Origin: Candidatus Rokuibacteriota bacterium
GTDB lineage: Bacteria > Methylomirabilota > Methylomirabilia > Rokubacteriales > CSP1-6
Assembly (NCBI GenBank): GCA_003220195.1
Contig: QHRT01000477.1
Coordinates: forward strand, 1,229 to 8,397
DNA length: 7,169 bases
Direction of reading: 5' to 3'
Each line of letters opens with the position of its first letter. Position 1 is the first letter of the stretch. The notes beneath the pieces were generated by a model. The model made no database searches and was not told the DNA's origin. It saw only the letters and a list, made by a program, of their open reading frames with translations. Made by a program: the position numbers and the translations under genes. Below are positions 5,117 through 7,169 of the stretch, piece after piece.

Positions 5117-6924
5117 ATCTCCTGCGCCCGAGCCAGATCTACCGGCCGGACGTGATGGAAGACATCCACGCCAAGGCCGAGCTCGGCCGCTATCGCTTCC
5201 GCGGCTTCGGGACGCTGCGGCCGCGCCCGCTGCCGTCGCTGGACGATCTGACCTTCATCACGTGCTCGTTGACGCGCATCCCGCTCGAGGGCTACCGCGA
5301 GCGCTGCTCGACGAAGACAGTCCTCGGCACGCGCTTCGCGAAGAGGCCGATCGAGCTCGACATCCCGGTCATGATCACCGGCATGAGCTGGGGCGCGCTC
5401 AGCCGCAACGCGAAGGTCGCGCTGGCGAAGGGCGCCCGAAGCGTCGGCGCGTCCACGACGACCGGTGATGGCGGGATGCTGCCCGCCGAGCGCGAGCACT
5501 CGCGCGTCCTGATCTACGAGGTGCTGCCGAGCCGCTACGGCATGAGCGTGCACGACCTGCGCGCGGCCGACGGCGTCGAGCTGACGGTCGGGCAGGGCGC
5601 GAAGCCCGCGACCGGAGGATTGCTGCTCGGCTCGAAGGTCTCGCCCGAGATCGCCAGGGCGCGTGAATTGCCCGCCGGCGTCGATCAGCGGAGCCCGGCG
5701 CGCCATCCCGACTGGCTCGGTCCCGACGACATGATCATCAAGATCGAGGAGCTGCGCGAGGCGACCGACTGGCAGGTCCCGATCTTCGTGAAACTCGGCG
5801 CCACGCGCGTCTTCGACGACGTGAAGCTCGCCGCGAAGGCGGGCGCCGACGTGGTCGTCGTCGACGGCATGGAAGGCGGGACCGCGGCGTCGCCGGAGAT
5901 CTTGCAAGATCACACCGGGATTCCGACGCTCGCCGCGGTGTGCGAAGCGCGGCGCGGACTCGAAGACGTCGGGCTCTACGGGCAGGTCCAGCTAATCATC
6001 GCGGGCGGCATCCGGTCGGGCGTGGACGCGGCGAAGGCCCTCGCGCTCGGCGCCAACGCGGTCTACATCGGCACCGCGGCGCTGATCGCGCTCAACTGCA
6101 ACAAGCCCCTCTACCTCGAGGACTACGCCGCGCTCGGGACCGAGCCGTACGCCTGCCATCACTGCCACACGGGCCGCTGCCCCGTCGGCATCACGACGCA
6201 GGACCCGGAGCTGATGAAGCGCCTGCCGATCGACGAAGCTGCGGACCGGGTCGCGAACTTCATGCACGCGATGACGCTCGAGATCCAGATGCTGGCGCGC
6301 GCGTGCGGCAAGGCCGACGTGCACGATCTCGAGCCGGAAGACCTGCGCGCGCTCACGCTCGAGGCGGCGGCGATCACCGGCATCCCTCTCGTCGGAACCG
6401 ACCGACAATATGATGGGGGGCCTCGAACGGGCCCCCCAAACCCCCCGACGCTCGGCCGCCCCCCGGCAAAGCCGGGGCGCGCCTCGGCAAAGCCGCCCCG
6501 CGAAGCCGGGACGCGCCTCGACAAACCCCCCGACGCTCGGCCGCCCCCCGGCGAAGCCGGGGCGCGCCTCGACAAACCCCCCGACGCTCGGCCGCACCCC
6601 GGCGAAGCCGGGGCGCGCCTCGACAAGCCCCCCGACGCTCGGCCGCACCCCGGCAAAGCCGGGGCGCGCCTCGAGACCGCGATCGCGTCGTCGGAGCTGA
6701 GCGGGTGTCGTTCCTGCTGCGCTGTCCGCAGTGTGGGCCGCGCGACGTCTACGAGTTTCGCTTTGGTGGGGAGCAGTCGCGCCGGCCGGCGCCCGATTCC
6801 TCGAACGAGACGTGGGCGGACTATCTCTACTTCCGGCGTAACGAGGCCGGGCGACAGCAAGAATGGTGGTATCACCGCGCCGGTTGCCGGCGGTGGTTTC
6901 TCGCGGTCCGTGACACGCGCGTGA
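5098..6924 (+). CDS. mgsC: FMN/iron-sulfur glutamate synthase-domain subunit, N-methylglutamate synthase subunit C (GlxD-like), with aberrant C-terminal read-through
   Basis: Residues 1 to about 437 (to position 6408) are a complete FMN-dependent glutamate synthase domain, a TIM barrel. Family features include MITGMSWGALSRNAK (92-106), TTGDGGMLPAER (121-132), VGQGAKPATGGLL (164-176), VVVVDGMEGGTAASPE (252-267), the FMN phosphate site IAGGIRSGVDAAKALALGA (301-319) and a CHHCHTGRC iron-sulfur motif with Cys353, Cys356 and Cys361. It would catalyse the reductive synthase step with MgsA and MgsB. AAGGA lies nine bases before the ATG, which overlaps mgsB by 19 bases. Family members normally stop near the equivalent of VGTDRQ. 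Here no stop follows, and the frame continues through a 51-bp repeat array and out of frame into soxD, adding about 170 residues rich in Pro, Arg, Gly and Ala to a stop at 6922-6924. That tail is probably an effect of the repeat or of an indel in the G run at 6415-6420, not a real domain. Confidence 0.85.
   Translation: MEGRALNLLRPSQIYRPDVMEDIHAKAELGRYRFRGFGTLRPRPLPSLDDLTFITCSLTRIPLEGYRERCSTKTVLGTRFAKRPIELDIPVMITGMSWGALSRNAKVALAKGARSVGASTTTGDGGMLPAEREHSRVLIYEVLPSRYGMSVHDLRAADGVELTVGQGAKPATGGLLLGSKVSPEIARARELPAGVDQRSPARHPDWLGPDDMIIKIEELREATDWQVPIFVKLGATRVFDDVKLAAKAGADVVVVDGMEGGTAASPEILQDHTGIPTLAAVCEARRGLEDVGLYGQVQLIIAGGIRSGVDAAKALALGANAVYIGTAALIALNCNKPLYLEDYAALGTEPYACHHCHTGRCPVGITTQDPELMKRLPIDEAADRVANFMHAMTLEIQMLARACGKADVHDLEPEDLRALTLEAAAITGIPLVGTDRQYDGGPRTGPPNPPTLGRPPAKPGRASAKPPREAGTRLDKPPDARPPPGEAGARLDKPPDARPHPGEAGARLDKPPDARPHPGKAGARLETAIASSELSGCRSCCAVRSVGRATSTSFALVGSSRAGRRPIPRTRRGRTISTSGVTRPGDSKNGGITAPVAGGGFSRSVTRA
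6415..6437. other. Strong hairpin at the end of the MgsC domain
   Basis: The arms GGGGGGCC (6415-6422) and GGCCCCCC (6430-6437) form a perfect 8-bp stem with a 7-base loop. It begins two codons after the last MgsC-like residues and directly abuts the repeat array. There is no T run on either strand, so it is not a standard Rho-independent terminator. It could stall ribosomes or polymerase, protect the 3' end of mgsABC mRNA, or be the edge of the repeat element. Confidence 0.5.
6421..6676. repeat. 51-bp tandem palindromic repeat array
   Basis: Units begin CCCCCCGACGCTCGGCCG and start at 6441, 6526, 6577 and 6628. The last three are exactly 51 bp apart; the first gap is 85 bp because a degenerate 34-bp partial copy (about 6487-6525) lies inside. 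Each full unit holds a perfect hairpin with arms CCCCGGC and GCCGGGG and a loop of AAA or GAA (arms at 6461, 6546, 6597 and 6648), followed by GCGCGCCTCGACAAA. The stems are identical while the loop and some flanking bases vary, which suggests selection on, or spread of, the palindrome. Because 51 is 17 codons, reading frames stay open on both strands; in the mgsC frame it reads as repeats of KPPDARPHPGEAGARLD. There are no unique spacers, so it is not CRISPR. It resembles a REP/MITE-like GC-rich palindromic element. Confidence 0.9.
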
Positions 6925-7037
6925 ACCAGGTCGACGAGACGTTCTGGCCGGGAGACGACAGCGCCGGTGCTCCTCGACCCGACACGACGTCGTCCGATCC
7001 GGCGCCGCCGGGTGAGATGAGCGGACGAGAGCCGTGA
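6705..7037 (+). CDS. soxD: Sarcosine oxidase-type delta subunit (SoxD/MgdB-like)
   Basis: The 110-residue protein has the zinc-binding delta-subunit pattern of heterotetrameric sarcosine oxidase: RCPQCGPRDVYEFRFGG (6-22) with Cys7 and Cys10, and YHRAGCRRWFLAVRDTRVNQV (56-76) with His57 and Cys61. In N-methylglutamate dehydrogenase the equivalent is MgdB. The delta subunit is structural and holds the alpha and beta subunits together. The GTG start has GGAG eight bases upstream, and the zinc motif begins six residues in, as usual. The C-terminal tail after about residue 80 is low in conserved features. The stop overlaps the next start as GTGA (7034-7037). The out-of-frame tail of mgsC covers the first two thirds of this gene; the intact motifs show that this frame is the real one. 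No beta-subunit gene precedes it. Confidence 0.9.
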   Translation: MSFLLRCPQCGPRDVYEFRFGGEQSRRPAPDSSNETWADYLYFRRNEAGRQQEWWYHRAGCRRWFLAVRDTRVNQVDETFWPGDDSAGAPRPDTTSSDPAPPGEMSGREP

Positions 7038-7169
7038 CGATAGAGCGCTTGCCGCCGCACCCTGTCCAGCGCATCGACCGCGATCGTGCCATTCGCTTCA
7101 CGTTCGACGGACGCTCGTACACCGGCCTCGAGGGCGACACGATCGGCTCGGCGCTCTACGCCGCCGGCG
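7034..7169 (+). CDS. soxA: Sarcosine oxidase-type alpha subunit (SoxA/MgdC-like), N-terminal fragment
   Basis: Forty-five codons are present before the right edge. The segment IRFTFDGRSYTGLEGDTIGSALYAAG is the start of the 2Fe-2S ferredoxin-like domain (Fer2_4) found at the N-terminus of sarcosine oxidase alpha subunits and of HcnA-type dehydrogenases. The GTG start overlaps the soxD stop by four bases, the usual soxD-soxA coupling. In the complex the alpha subunit binds NAD and tetrahydrofolate and takes up the released C1 unit. Whether the substrate is N-methylglutamate, sarcosine or another N-methyl amino acid cannot be read from this fragment; the mgsABC genes upstream favour N-methylglutamate. 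Confidence 0.8.
   Translation, partial: MTIERLPPHPVQRIDRDRAIRFTFDGRSYTGLEGDTIGSALYAAG

Noticed and set aside
6415..6437. Rho-independent terminator after mgsC
   Set aside because: The stem is strong but no T run follows on either strand, and downstream soxD continues the same operon.
6421..6676. CRISPR array
   Set aside because: Copies are directly tandem with a 51-bp period and no unique spacers between them, and no cas gene is nearby.
5992..7140. Long minus-strand ORF of 382 codons across mgsC, the repeats and soxD
   Set aside because: It is antisense to genes with clear family motifs, has low-complexity Arg/Pro/Gly content, and is open because of the high GC and the 51-bp in-phase repeat.

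Overview
This is a GC-rich bacterial segment with dense coding. It carries most of a methylated-amine gene set of the N-methylglutamate type, next to an amino-acid ABC transporter. No rRNA or other taxonomic marker is present. The base composition, the extended C-terminal tail of the solute-binding protein and the GC-rich palindromic repeats would fit a soil or sediment lineage such as Rokubacteria/Methylomirabilota or a high-GC proteobacterium. That placement is only a guess.

Layout. Positions 1-1617 (minus strand) hold a polar amino-acid ABC transporter operon read right to left: periplasmic binding protein, ATPase (GTGA overlap), then the first 24 codons of a permease that runs off the left edge. 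Divergent from it, at 1789-2470 (plus), is a TauE/SafE-type membrane permease gene broken by a frameshift in its middle. Converging on that gene is a RibD C-terminal-type (dihydrofolate-reductase-like) reductase (2493-3365, minus). A 126-bp divergent gap follows, then a tight plus-strand operon: mgsA (class II glutamine amidotransferase), mgsB (glutamate synthase GXGXG beta-helix domain), mgsC (FMN and iron-sulfur glutamate synthase domain), a soxD-like delta subunit and the start of a soxA-like alpha subunit, which is cut by the right edge.

How the genes may work together. MgsABC together correspond to the three domains of large-subunit glutamate synthase. In methylamine users this trio makes N-methylglutamate from methylamine-derived substrates. 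The sarcosine-oxidase-like complex (MgdABCD, homologous to SoxBDAG) then oxidises it to glutamate and a C1 unit. The sox-type genes directly after mgsC support this reading over plain glutamate synthesis. The gamma-glutamylmethylamide synthetase (gmaS) and the beta (soxB/mgdA) and gamma subunits are not in the window.

The most unusual region is 6415-6676. A 51-bp tandem palindromic repeat follows directly on the end of the MgsC family domain, where a soxB-type gene would often precede soxD. The mgsC reading frame has no stop there and runs through the array and about 220 bp into soxD in another frame. Two neighbouring genes further left (binding protein and TauE permease) each appear to lack about 20 internal residues, which could be real decay or an assembly fault.
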